Source: Bedellia somnulentella
Lineage: Eukaryota > Arthropoda > Insecta > Lepidoptera > Bedelliidae
Direction of reading: 5' to 3'
Assembly: GCA_963576735.1 (NCBI GenBank)
Contig: OY755171.1
Location: forward strand, 10,602,001 to 10,666,000
Length of the DNA stretch: 64,000 nt
In this document: positions 44,510 through 55,818 of the stretch, one piece after another
How positions within the stretch are numbered: the first letter of the stretch is position 1
Layout of the letters: every line of letters starts with the position of its first letter
Notes under the pieces: model-generated
What the model was told of the DNA's origin: nothing
The model's input: only the letters and a program-made list of their open reading frames with translations
The model's database searches: none
Translations under genes and position numbers: made by a program

Positions 44510-47097
44510 GATTAATATTATTTTTCTATGCTAGGTTTGATTTTGATATAGGTACTTAAGTACTCAGTACTCAGGTAAGTTTATTCACAGACAATATACA
44601 GTTTGTTGAATATTGATTCAAACTTCCACTAAAACAATTTCAATAAACGGCAGCCAATATTGCTTTGCTACAATAAAAACCCAAAGCAAAACTCAATACA
44701 AGAATATTTGACAAATAATATTGTGGAAAGGTGGTCTATCTATAAAAGTAAGAATAATTAAAACGGCTGAGCTCATTGCTCGGAATCCATTGTTTAGTCG
44801 TCGAAGTGACGTCTCGAGGCAAGGCGGGCCGGGGAGAATCGAGACGGGGCGAGGCGAGGCGAGGCGGCAAAGTAGCGCGTGCTATGCCGCCGCGTGCAAA
44901 TGAGGAGACGCGAGGTATTGTCGCTTCATTAATGAGAGGCGCGCGAAAAGCCCGTTTGTATTCAACTTTGCCACCGATCTGTATGTAATATTAATTTTAA
45001 ATACATTTAAAAAAACTTAACTACGACATGTATTTTTTAATTGAATGTAAAATAAAAGTAAATCATAGAGAGGATACATAAACTATTTATATAAATTGCA
45101 GTGCAAACAAGTCAAATATCACAAAAAGAAAAGCTAATACGGTTGCCTTAATAATTGGTTGCGAGCCGCATCAGACTCAGTCAATGGTATTGAATACCAA
45201 TTAAGTATCAACTTACTTAAAACAAAAATGGTTTACGATTTAGATCATTCGAGATGTTTTTTCTCTATAAAATGTTACACTTAACAACACTAATAAATTT
45301 TATCAATCTCCTAAAATTTAATGAAAGTTGATAGTGTTTATAGACAAACGGCAGTCGGCCAGATAGCTCGGAAGAGGAAAATTAAACTCGTAGGCCGGAG
45401 GCTTATGTTCATTACGCGCGGCGCCAAACTAGCGCGCCTCTTATGAATGCATTGCCACTGTTAAATATCACTGAAAGCCGGTCGCAGTCACAAACCGTTC
45501 TCGGCGGTTCTCACTCGTTGGAAAAACTTGTTTTAATTCCCTGTAATGAACAGACATAGTTATTCTATGAACTAAAGTATTACCAGTGCACTACATATGT
45601 TTTTATCATATTCATTAAGTTCTTTTTAACTTTAAATATCTCTGAATATCATTTTCGTGATTTCATTGTTAACATTTGCAATCAATATGATTTAATCAAT
45701 AATAATTACATATACAATAATTTTTCAATTGAAAATTTCACTAAATTTACATTTTGTGATTCCATTGTAACAATTTGCAAACAAATGTGTGTATTTTATT
45801 TATGCCTGCGAGTCTCTACGGGGCACTGCATTAAGATTTCAATTTCCTTTTCAGAATTACTCGTAGTCTAATCGAACACGCGTCAAGGGAGCCGCGCGGG
45901 GCGAGGCGCGGGCGGGCAGCCGCAAATTACTACGACACCAACCGTGCGACTGTTAAAACATATTATCGAGAAACATTTTACGCGCTTCAAGACGGGTGTG
46001 ACTTCAATTATTCACATGAAATAGAACAGCTGTTTCACGAACAACACTCGATACAGTTTCGATTGTTCGATTTGTGATTTCAGTGTGATGAGTGCGGGAA
46101 AACGTAGTAATTTCATGGGCGGCATGTAAAACGAGTAGGAACGCGTGCGACAGGCGGCTGCTGATTGTAAAGCGTTCACAGACGGAGCCTATTCGATTTC
46201 ATGGCTCGCCGCGTCCGATATTTATTGTCATCGGTGCAGTGGCGGGACGAGGGATGGGCGTCTGGTTGAACTCGTGTCGAAAAACTTACACTCAAATAAA
46301 ACAAAAGAAAGAATGCCTGCTCTGGCTCTCAAAGGCACTCTTCACCTTATTCTTTTCTTATGTTTAATAGCGGAAGTTAGCTAAATTAGGTCATCTTTTT
46401 TTGACTTTTCGGTAAATCTACTTGTAGTTTAAATTTCGATTTCGACTATTTGTCTCCAAAATTGACATGTTTAAATAATATTTACATGCATGAACTGTCT
46501 TTAAACATTTGCAAACTTAGCATAGCAATCTTATAGTTACTGATTGTTTACTAATGAGTCAAAATCAATGCAAACTAAAAGAATTATTCAATTTTAATTT
46601 CACCTCCTTATCCATAGTGCTATTTTAAAAGATATGAAGATGCTAACATTACATTAGGTACATACATCACTAGTTGCTGGAATCAGGGGTAAAAGATGGC
46701 GCCAACGCAATTGTTTTACGTAATAGCTTTGAGCTCTAGTGCTCTGCATTCCTACGCATTTCTTAAAGAGGAGGTAAGGTCTTACACATAGGGCTAACAA
46801 CAACCCCCGACTTTGACAAAGGTAACACTATTATCGTTCATTAATGTTGACAGTCTGTATTTTATCAATGTAATTTATTAACATTTAGTCGGTTGAATGG
46901 ACACCAATGGTAATGCTGCAAGAATAAAAAGGTATCCATGGATAATATCTAAAATTCGCAAGTGATACCGCAATATATCAGTAATGTGAAGATGTGTGTA
47001 ATGAAAACTCTCCTGTGGCAAATAAATTAAAAAACTACAAAAAGGTGTCTCTTCAAATCGATAAATGTAGTAATATACCGACTTTAGTACTTATATT
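44510..47097. other. Non-coding DNA with the densest GC-rich islands
   Basis: Islands at 44770-44960 (GGCGAGG reiterations at about 44846-44865), 45350-45520 (TCATTACGCGCGGCGCCAAA) and 45820-46280 (AGGGAGCCGCGCGGGGCGAG). Around 46090-46370 two overlapping frames of 79-91 codons are open, but neither resembles a known protein and their overlap argues against both. No repeat was identified. Function unknown. Confidence 0.4.
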
Positions 47098-47140
47098 AAA
47101 TAAAGGAAAGAAAAATTTCGACACTGGCGGGAGATTTTTT
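47098..47140. repeat. Fragment of the AAATAAAGGAAAG palindromic family
   Basis: AAATAAAGGAAAGAAAAATT then TCGACACTGGCGGGAGA matches, in reverse, the arm and adjoining part of the elements at 9536 and 57981 (TGTCGAAATTTTTCTTTCC). It is immediately followed by a LINE-C fragment. Confidence 0.6.
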
Positions 47141-47145
47141 ATTTA

Positions 47146-47575
47146 TTTACTAAATATATATAATTTAATTTGCAACAGTATTATAGCGTTTCAGTGAGGT
47201 AGTGCTTTTTTACCATATCCTTGAAAATAGATTGGGATTTAGCCTGACGGACTATACCGGAAGTGCGTTCCACAATTGAACAGCCTGCACAGTGAAGGAA
47301 GAGCCATAGTAATTGGTTGAATGGGAGGGAATACTTAATAGAAGATTATGTTCAGAACGTAGATTTAGATCGTGGGAAGAGCAGAGAAATTGAAAACGTT
47401 CTTTTAGATAGAAAGGGGTGGCAGGATTGAACAAAATAGAGTAAAGGAGAGAAAGTGTATGTGCATTCCGGCGGAGATGAATAGGAAGCCATTTAAGTTG
47501 AGTGCGATATACAGATACATGATCATATTTCCTTAATCCAAAAATAAACCTGATGCAAAAGTTTTATACTACGAG
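47146..47575 (-). pseudogene. LINE-C 3' coding fragment, inverted
   Basis: Near-identical reverse copy of LINE-C about 43490-43920. It encodes the C-terminal region from about CIRFIFGLRKYDHVS through FYLKERFQFL, HDLNLRSEHNLLLSIPSHST and VQAVQLWNALPV. A stop/change after NALPV and small differences near the left end mark decay. 5'-truncated at about 47575; no UTR tail remains. Confidence 0.82.
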
Positions 47576-48064
47576 AAAATAAGTAGTCATCTAGGGGTTC
47601 CTGTTATTTACATGTTTTTTAAAAGGAATTGATTAGGTTTTGAGTTTCACATATAAATAACAAAAGAAAAAAGCCATTAGAGCTCAAAAGTTTGCAAGAG
47701 CAAATAAGGATCTCCTATGCTTGAGGTAAAGGTTGAAAATAAAATATACAGTTATTGATAGCAATATTTTTTAGAATCCAAACATTTACTACTAACCCAG
47801 TTTAGTCGCAAATAAAGAGACAACACCTTCCCTGTCTGTTAACAAAAAGTAAACGTTAGACACGATTTATTACACTCACACAACCAAATACGGGAAAAAC
47901 CGTTCTTGCTTTCTTCAACTGTCGCATTTTTAAATACCTTTTTAATAAGATTTTGCACTCAACAAGAAACCTTGAAAAATCCACAATGAGTTTAGGAAGT
48001 AGAGCGGAAGTAAGATCGTAAAATTTAGGATGTTAGGTGATTAATCTCTAGCCATATTGCCCTT
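47576..48064. other. AT-rich non-coding DNA
   Basis: No gene or repeat recognised. The last 40 bases (CTCTAGCCATATTGCCC) may be a very worn SINE-1 end. Confidence 0.35.
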
Positions 48065-48067
48065 TAA

Positions 48068-48470
48068 GGGCCAGTTTCACCACTCACAGATAAACTCTCG
48101 GATAGTCTATTCGGCACTTATCTGCCGGATAAACAACAAGTTTCGGTTTCCACAGGTCTCAGATAGTAATTTAAAAGTGATTTAAAAGCATTTTTCTAAA
48201 TAAAAAACATTGTTTCTAATTGTATTTTTAATAAAACTGTTGGTTTTATGACAATTCAAAATGTTTTTAATAAGACTTAATTTACAAATATCAAAACTAA
48301 ACGCATAAAAGCGACATTGCCGTCTTGTTTATTCTTATCTGGCAGGTAAATTTAACTAACGGGTAATTTATTTGATAGATAGATGGTGAAACGTACAAAA
48401 TATATCAGCCACTTTTATTCATCAGATAACGTTATGTGGCAGCTTTATCTGTTAGTGGTGAAACTGGCCC
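48068..48470. mobile_element. 403-bp MITE with GGGCCAGTTTCACCA termini
   Basis: Ends GGGCCAGTTTCACCACTCAC and its inverted partner TTAGTGGTGAAACTGGCCC, flanked by TAA on both sides (48065-48067 and 48471-48473). A three-base TAA/TTA duplication with G-rich ends is what PIF/Harbinger-type MITEs show. No coding capacity, so it depends on a transposase elsewhere. Two further inverted pieces (ACTCTCGGATAGTC, AGATAACGTTATG) lie inside. Confidence 0.82.
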
Positions 48471-48473
48471 TAA

Positions 48474-48545
48474 ATGTCTCAAAACTCTAAGAAGTCTCGA
48501 CACCCATGAAAAAATCAGTTAGTGATATTCTAATTCGAAACTACA
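48474..48545 (-). repeat. Possible very old SINE-1 fragment
   Basis: AAGTCTCGACACCCATGAAA, then GTTAGTGATATTCTAATTCG and AAACTACA, align loosely with the 5' third of SINE-1 (reverse strand: CTCTTACGACACCC, GTAGTGCTATTCTAAGCCG, ACACTACA). If real, the MITE inserted in it. Confidence 0.42.
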
Positions 48546-48890
48546 ATAAAAAGTTCAAAATTAAAACCTAACCTAAGTTTCAGAATCACAAAAAACTTAC
48601 TTAAACTTCTTTGTATTCATTTTAGAAATATGCTTGCTAAGAGCATAACAGTGCATTATAACAAGATCATATCCCAAGTCGAATGTAAATCTCGATGTGG
48701 CATTGTGAGCGTGATAGCTAATTGGTGGCGAGCCAACTCCGTATCTTTGTCTTATTCAATTGTCCGCTGCTAATGCACTCGACCGCGTTCCGCCGCCTCA
48801 CACCGAGTATTTCCTACACCAAATTGTTTCTACTACTATATTTTTCTAGTCTTAAATTGTGATTTTTTTTCTAGCAGGACTTTTTATATC
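48546..48890. other. Non-coding DNA with a small GC-rich patch
   Basis: 48715-48815 is less AT-rich (CTCGACCGCGTTCCGCCGCC). No gene recognised. Confidence 0.4.
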
Positions 48891-48892
48891 TA

Positions 48893-50141
48893 CGAGGGCG
48901 GGTCAAAAAGTCCGTCACTTTTTGAATTTCTGACCTCTTTACTGAAACAGCAACACTACTCCTGTGAACAGGCATCTGTCAGTTGACCCCTTTTCAAAAT
49001 TTTAACTTGCTGCGTCAGTTAGTTTGTGTTTGACAGCTATTTTTATCAGACTACTCCCAAATTTGAGGAGAAAATGGAAAAAAGTGAATTTCGTGTGCTT
49101 ATTAAGCATAATTTCTTGCAAAAAAAAACATTACCGAGACCAAGGCCAAGCTTGATAAATACTATGGGGACTCTACATCATCGATTTCAATGGTAAAAAA
49201 GTGGTTTACTGAATTTCGTTGTGGCCGTACAAGCACTGAAGATGCCGAACGTCCTGGACGCCCAGTTGAGGTCTCTACACCCGAAACAATCGAATAAATT
49301 CACGATATGGTGTTGGACGACCGAAGATTGAAAGAGCGAGAGATTGTGGAAGCCGTAGGGATCTCGCTTGGCTCAGTGGTTTCAATTTTGAATGATCACT
49401 TGGGCATGTTTCCGCAAGATGGGTGCCGCGTTTGTCACAGACGTCCACAAACGCAATCGTGTAACAACTTCACAGGAAGGTTTGGCGTTGTTTAATCGCA
49501 ATGTTGAGGAGCTTTTGCGCCGTTTTGTAACCGTGGACGAAACATGAATCCATCACAATACACCAGAGACCAAACAACAGTCAAAACAGTGGGTTTCTAA
49601 GGGTGAATTGGCGCCAAAGAAGGTCAAGGTGGGTTTGTCAGCCAATAAAGTTATGGCGACTGTTTTTTGGGATGCACGCGGGATAATCCACATTGACATT
49701 ATGCCAACTTATTGGACCGATTCAATGACGATTAAAAAAAACCGACCTCATTTGGCCAAGAAAAAAGTTCTTTTCCACCAAGACAATGCAAGGGTGCACC
49801 CATGTGCAGTTGCCATGGCAAAAATCCATGAATTGGGCTATGAATTGCTCCCTGATCCGCCCTATTCTCCAGATTTGGCTCCGAGCGACTACTACTTGTT
49901 CCCAAACCTGAAGAAATGGCTAGGTGGAAAAAGATTTGACTCCAATGATGAAGTCATCTCGCAAACGAAGGCCTATTTTGAGGACCTCGACAAATCATTT
50001 TTTTGGAAGGGATAAAAAATTGGAGAAGCGTTGTACAAAGTGTATAGAGCTCAAGGGAGACTACGTTGAAAAATGAAATATTTTTTTATCAAAAAGTCTA
50101 TGTTTTATTCCAAAAGTCACGGACTTATTGACCCGCCCTCG
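48893..50141 (+). mobile_element. Third mariner transposon, decayed, different subfamily
   Basis: 1,249 bp between TA duplications (48891-48892 and 50142-50143). Terminal inverted repeats begin CGAGGGCGGGTCAAAAAGTC at left; the right end is the near match ...GACTTATTGACCCGCCCTCG. Terminal sequence and protein differ from the two other mariners here, so it is a separate lineage. Confidence 0.9.
49074..50076 (+). pseudogene. Mariner transposase pseudogene (third element)
   Basis: Starts MEKSEFRVLIKHNFLQKK, as in mariner transposases with MEK-type starts, and keeps GRTSTEDAERPGRP, VGLSANKVMATVFWDARG, FHQDNARVH (second Asp) and YSPDLAPSDYYLFPNLKKW (third Asp). Damage: a frame change after LQKK, a stop after STPETIE (49297), a frame change near the linker (49420), a TGA in place of the Trp codon after VDET at the first catalytic site, a short deletion with substitutions after HIDIMPT, and a frameshift after KSFFW near the end. 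Not functional. Confidence 0.88.
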
Positions 50142-50155
50142 TATTTATTTATATA

Positions 50156-50418
50156 TCCTATTAATATTATAAATGTGAAAGTTTAGATGTTTGGATGTTT
50201 GTGTATTTGAGGTGAAAAGGCTTCTCGATTATAGAATGTATATGAATGAAATTTAGCAGAATGCTAGATATTGACCCAAATTATCAAATAGAATACTTTT
50301 TATCCCGGAAAAAATTGACTAATAAAATATTCACGCCTGATTTAGCTCAGAGTACAGGAAAAAGGCCTCAAGTTTAGCATAAGCATATTTACAGTACGAA
50401 GTCTGTCGGGTCAGCTAG
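50156..50418 (+). mobile_element. Helitron-like non-autonomous element, 263 bp
   Basis: Starts TCCTATTAATATTATAAATG and ends GTCTGTCGGGTCAGCTAG, with A before and T after. These are the hallmarks of Helitrons: TC start, CTAG/CTRR end, insertion between A and T, no target duplication or inverted ends. It carries no protein. It begins 13 bp after the third mariner's right end. Confidence 0.75.
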
Positions 50419-51812
50419 TAAAAGTATGTTTTTTAAATGATTAGATGTTTGGTACTCAATCACGTCTACAGATACAAAGTAATAATGAAATTAAAATTTA
50501 TTTACTAAACAAAACATATTTATATTCAGATAGACGCTTCAATGTTTTTCACGTTTCATATTTCTCCAAATAGTCAGGTAACTAATGTTGATCGATAGTC
50601 TGTAACTCTTTCACGGTATGTTGATAGTGAGTAAACGAATGACAGTTGCAGTGCGTCGCTCATTGATAATCCACGGACTACCTGCTGATTTCCACCGACA
50701 CCGACCAAACTCGGTCAACCGGCCAGCGCCATGCCTGCACATGTTTGCAATCACTTTGCCATTCCGTTCATGTCAAACGTACACTTCCGCAAACCCTTTT
50801 ACAATACCTATTGACCATTTTCATTACAATCAAAAATTATTACACAAACACCTGTCTCTTAACAATGAAACTTACAGTCGTTAATAAACTGTAATTCAGG
50901 CGCCAAATTAAACGAATCCATCTAGTAATACACCCTAAAATATCATCCGAGAAAAGATAATAAAATGTTAAACCCTCGCAATATTAAATTAAATTAGAAT
51001 TGCAAAATGCTCCTGAATATATTCCAATGTAATGTATTAATGTCCTCCATAATCGATTCTACCTTACGTTGTTCTGGCAATTCAAGCTGCACAATGTAAA
51101 AAATGTTTTTTAATTTGCAGTTTCTTGAAGGGTGTTGCAGATAAAATATTTTAATATTTAACGCAGGCTCGAAATAATGTGCCGGGTCGTTTTCCGGCGA
51201 GATTACGAACTAATTACATTAGAAAACAGCATTTTGCGGGTAAATTATGCATACACTCGCGGATCATTACCAGTGCCGGTTAGCGGGCCAGCGGGGCTCG
51301 GCCGGCAGCTCTCCACCTTAACCTACCATTGCCAACAACAAACAACTCATTGTGATTAAAAATTAAATCTAGATCAATTTAAAACATTCAAAAGAAAAAA
51401 TCAAGTATAATTCAATGATAAAGTATTTTTAGTGAACAAAATGTATAATGTGTATGGCAGCTATGGTTTAGAGATTTGTTAGTAAGATGGCTCTTGTGTA
51501 AGGTTTAAACCCATTTGAAAGATTTTTGACCGACTTCAAAAAGGGAGGTACTCAACTAATTTGTATTTTTATGTACGTTACTTATTTTTAAAAGATTCGT
51601 TTATTTCTATGAAAATGTCGGATTCCGTCTTTCACTGTATTTCATAACATAATTATAAATTTTGTTCCTTTATTTCCAATCGTTATTTATATGTATTGAT
51701 TTTAAGAACATTTTTGAACTAAAATTATTTAATGTTATATGAAGTATATCATACAAAAAATTTGAATTTCTTCCCCTCCCACTTCCCGTAGTTGTTTGTA
51801 ACAGGTGGTTAA
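50419..51812. other. Non-coding DNA with two GC-rich islands
   Basis: Islands at 50640-50790 (CTCGGTCAACCGGCCAGCGC) and 51165-51320 (CAGCGGGGCTCGGCCGGCAG, near TAATTACATTAG). At 51525-51600 TTTTTGACCGACTTCAAAAA and GGGAGGTACTCAACTAA match a repeat common in Lepidoptera that I cannot classify. Confidence 0.4.
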
Positions 51813-51868
51813 GTGTATTAGAGTTTTTTAAGTATTTTTGGGCGATGCGGTTGTTGATTCATCACCAT
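51813..51868 (+). repeat. SINE-1 fragment
   Basis: TATTAGAGTTTTTTAAGTAT then TTTTGGGCGATGCGGTTG and TTCATCACCA match the centre of SINE-1. It adjoins a LINE-A remnant. Confidence 0.65.
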
Positions 51869-51889
51869 ACGCGAATCAGTCAGCGATTT

Positions 51890-52054
51890 CCACTTTTACT
51901 CATACACATACACTGGATTCCTCATAGAGTAATAGCAATGCACATATAAGCTGACTCCGAAAACTGAACTTGGATTACACCTACCACAAATATTTTTTAG
52001 CACCTAATAACCATAGAAATCATAGTATACCATAGTAGTAACTAAGGAGCAATA
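51890..52054 (-). mobile_element. LINE-A remnant hosting LINE-B
   Basis: CCTCATAGAGTAATAGCAAT, AAACTGAACTTGGATTACAC and CTAAGGAGCAATA align in order with LINE-A at about 16520-16665 (CCTCATAGAGTGATACCAAT, CCGAACTTGGATAACACC, ...AAGGAGCAATA). Highly diverged. Its right edge is duplicated by the insertion of LINE-B. Confidence 0.72.
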
Positions 52055-52099
52055 CTGACCTATCCGACCGGTTTCGGTCATGGCGACCACTTAGGACTC

Positions 52100-54605
52100 C
52101 TAATCGGCTCTCCGTTTGTGAGCCCGAAGATGGCTTATACAGCCAATCTTAGCGGCAAATACTCGCGCACATTGAGGGCACGCGAGCATTCCGTTGACAT
52201 AATTGTAATGAATTGCACAGGGCTGCCGGGCTTTCAGCTCGTCACGCTTAGAGTCGAGGTCTGCTTTACGCTGCTCCTCGAACTCACTAACCCGCCTCTG
52301 TACAAGCCTGCGCCATTCGGGACATTGTGCTGCCAGAACTTCCCAATTAGAGGGCTCTATATTGCATCTTTTCATGTGGCGCTTCTGAACATCTTTGTAT
52401 CGAAGAAGTTGACCGCCATGCTTTCGCCTGCCCTCCTCGAGTTCAGAATAAAAGATGCGCTTCGCCACTTTTTCCTCCGGCATACGTGACCGCACCACCG
52501 AAGCTGCCGACGCTTAAAATAGGCCTCAATGCCACCAACATTAGCTCGTCGCAGAACTTCGGTATTTTTTACTCGATCAGACCATTTGATTTTTAAGATC
52601 TTGCGCAAGCACTTGAGGTGGAATCGATCTAAAGTACGAATGGTGACGGTACACGCACCATGCCTCCGAAGAGTACAAAAGGTTTAGCAGCACAACAGCC
52701 ATATATACTGAGCTTTTGGTGGCCAGCCTTAAATCATGCGACGAGAAGACCTTGGAACACAGCTTGCCGAATGCTGCAGCTGCAGCACCAACTCTGCTGT
52801 TTATCTCAGCATCAAGGTCACACTTAGATGTTATAGTGTTCCCCAAGTAACGGAATGTATCTACCTGCTTTAGTACGTCTTCACCAAGGTTTATGGTCAG
52901 TATCTCGTAACCATGTGAGTCCAAAGACATCACCTCCGTTTTTTGACACTAATCTTCAGGCCGGAATCCTGGAAAACTTGGTGAAAAACTGACATCAGCT
53001 GTTGCAGGCCACCTGGGGATTCTGCCGAAAAAAACACAAATCGTCAGCATACATAATCTCTGTGATCATTGCATGCGACACTTTTGTGCGAGCTATATAA
53101 GTCTGTATATAAGTCGAGTGTGTATATAAGTCTGGCCAAATTGAAAAGACTACCATCGGTGCGAAAACAGATTCGGATTCCCTCGGAAACTGCTTGAAAG
53201 ACTTCCCTGACTACTAATGCAAAGTATAAGGCAAACAGTGTGGGCGCTAATACGCACCCCTGTTTTACCCCACAGGTAACGGAAAAAAAACTTGACTGTT
53301 CACCGTCTACAGCGACGCAACATTGCATGTCGTCGTGCAGGAGCCTAAGAAGTCCAAAAATCTTCTCCGTGCAACCCAATTTTCTTAGCACCATCCACAG
53401 GGCTTCACGAGGAACACTATCAAAAGCCAAAACAGATATACAACTGACGACCTTGTTCTCTGCTTTTCTCTTGCAGTTGACGCACAGAAAATATGGCTTC
53501 GCAAGTGCCTCGGTCAGGGCGGAAGGCAAACTGTGTTTCAGGTAGGATCTTTTCGAACAAATTCGTAAGGCGGTTTAATAACACTCTGGCAAAAGCCTTT
53601 CCAGGGGCAGATAGGATTGAAATGCCGCAGTACGAGTCACAACTAGAACGGTCACCTTTGTTCTTGTAGAGGGCTTGAATACGAGACACTTTAAAGACAT
53701 TGGGTACTCGTTCCTCCTCCCACATGTGAACAAAAAGTTGCCAGATTGTAGTGTGCAACTCCTCGCCGCCATACTTCAACAATTCCCCCGGTATAAGGTC
53801 TATGCCAACCGCCCGCTTGTTTTGCTGCTGTCTGATGGCAGTGACAACTTCGTTGCGGAGTAAAAGCTCATCCAGCTCGATGGCTAAAGGGAGTTGAGGC
53901 ATGATACTGATGCGCTGTAGATCTGCTGATTTACGTTGAGCAGGGCATCAAAGTGTTCTGCCCAACGGTTCAGTACGTCCTCCCAGTTTGTTAAGTGGCG
54001 CTCACCGTCAACTAATATCTGAGGCACCTTAGCACGAAAGCACGTACCAATCAGCCTCCGTACCTCACTATAAAACTCCCCAAGCTGCTTTGTATCAGCG
54101 AGTTACTGCATGTGACTGCTGCAACGCTTCCACCTCGTCAACTGTACTGTCGCAGAAGTCCTTGATGTCTCCCGAGTGCCCCCCTAAGGACATTATCGTT
54201 CTCATCAAACCAATCTTCATTACGACGGTCTTTTTCACCTAAAGTAACTGAAGCGGTTTCTAATAAATGAGAAGCTAACATCCCCCAGGTAGCATCAACA
54301 TCTTCCATCTGATCAACGGGCAGTTTTTCAGACAAGCCTTCTGCGTATTTTTTCCTTACCTCGGGATCTCGCAACCTAGCCACGTTCAATGACGCAGGTT
54401 TATTCGTAATGGTTCTTCGTGGTTTTCGGAGACACAGTCGCAATTTAGTGACAATAAGAACCGTTTTACGCACTGGACTGGCCACCGGGTCAGTCCAGCA
54501 GTGCGCTCCACGCATGACGCGAGTGACTTGTACTTCACTGACATGCTTTACCGTACGATAGCATAGTCGATCAAATGCCAGTGTTTGGATCTTGGGTGCA
54601 TCCAC
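52100..54605 (-). pseudogene. LINE-B reverse transcriptase and C-terminal domain, multiply broken
   Basis: In order on the minus strand: AVGIDLIPGELLKYGGEE and ALYKNKGDRSSCDSYCGIS (about 53800-53630), FAFRPDRGTCEAIFSVRQLQ (53530), VKQGCVLAPTLFALYF (53260), then DVLKQVDTFRYLGNTITSK (52880) and [13 protein letters not shown] (52500). The end has a CxxC...HxxxH finger (CPQCARVF...ISHLRAH) at 52160-52110. The region of the YADD motif is not intact (about 53040), and several frame changes separate these blocks. Confidence 0.82.
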
Positions 54606-55818
54606 GTTGTCTTGTGCTTGGCGGCAAGTCTAAACATAGTGTTCGATATTGCTAACCCGTATTGAGCACAAAGACTGAGCAGAAAATGTCTATTACTTTT
54701 CATATTGCCAACTCCGTGTCTACCTAGAACTTCAGGAAAAGCCTCATAGTCGCGACCAACTCTGGCATTGAAATCGCCTAGCAACAATATCTGCTCTTTG
54801 TTATTTACGCTATCCAGGCATTGAGATAACTCCTCGTAAAATTTGTTCTTAATGTCATCAGTTTTATCGAGCGTTGGAGCATAGACACTGATGACATTAA
54901 GGAAGTTGTCCTTTTCGTCCTTACCTTAATGATTTCGACATATTTAACTCCAGCATTTCAGCAATCAAGCGATTACTTACCAATTCATTTTTTTCAGAAC
55001 ATTTAAGTTAATTTATTTTAATTTTTTTGTTTCTCTTTTAGCAATATTTTTTTTTTTATTATTATTATTATTTTTTCTACTTTTAACCTTAATGTGTTTT
55101 ATTTTATCTTATCGAGTTTAATGTGTATTAGTGTTAGTTTTAATTGAAATTTGAAAGTAAATTTAGTAATAAGTATTTTTTGCTATGCCCTTGCAGGGTA
55201 TACATGTAAAAATTTATGTACTGTATGTCATGTAAATTGCGATGTGTAAATGCAATAAAGATTTTGATTTTAATTTAGTTTCTAGTATCGTTACCTTTAT
55301 TTCTATTGTTTTTTTTTCTCGATCTGTTATTTGAATTTACTTATAGTCTGTAAGTTGTTGTTTTTAGTTAAATTGTTATAGGTGGAGATTTTTAATTGGC
55401 ATTGCATTGTTTACATTATTGTTTAGGTAATGTATACGCTAAATAAATAAAGTAAGTGTATACGCTAAGTAAATCTTCCGAATAAAATAAAAAAAAATCA
55501 AATGAAGGCGCAATGTGGTTACGCGGTCCGAAATATACATACGGGGTACTCCTCTAGTCGCTTTGCTAAGTGATTTTTGACAGCAAAGCCTACACCTGAA
55601 CGCCTAGGTACGGAGGCAGCAGTACCCCTCCAAAAGAAGGTGTAGCCGCCACCATCTTCAACCAGCTCCCCTTCATTGGCAAGATGCGTTTCGCTGAGAG
55701 CAGCCACATCCACATTGTAGCGCTGAAGCTCCCGAGCTACTATGGCTGTTTTTCGTTCAGGGCAGGCGCTACTATCTCTATCAAGAAGCGTTCTCACGTT
55801 CCACGCGCCGAATGTCAC
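54548..55818 (-). pseudogene. LINE-B endonuclease domain, interrupted
   Basis: Apurinic-like endonuclease that would nick the target. The first part (55818-55519) has GAWNVRTLLD, DVAALSETHL (metal-binding Glu in SETH) and RRSGVGFAVKNHL. After the foreign block it resumes at about 54925: NFLNVISVYAPTLDKTD, then LLLGDFNARVG (GDFNA) and TTWMHPRSKHWHLIDYAIV (the catalytic HLID motif). Both halves are in coding register apart from the insertion. Confidence 0.82.
54926..55510 (+). mobile_element. Foreign insertion in the LINE-B endonuclease, LINE 3'-UTR-like
   Basis: AT-rich block breaking LINE-B between CIFRTA and KDNFLNVISVY. Plus-strand GCTATGCCCTTGCAGGGTAT and GTGTAAATGCAATAAAGATT look like the 3' UTR and polyadenylation region of a Jockey/CR1-like LINE. 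The right part has the repeated GTATACGCTAA. Exact ends and target duplication were not resolved. Confidence 0.6.

Noticed and set aside
46092..46384. Two overlapping frames of 91 and 79 codons in a GC-rich island
   Set aside because: They overlap in different frames, resemble no family, and long open frames are expected by composition here.
52118..52489. 123-codon plus-strand frame
   Set aside because: Antisense shadow of the LINE-B C-terminal domain with its zinc-finger-like motif.
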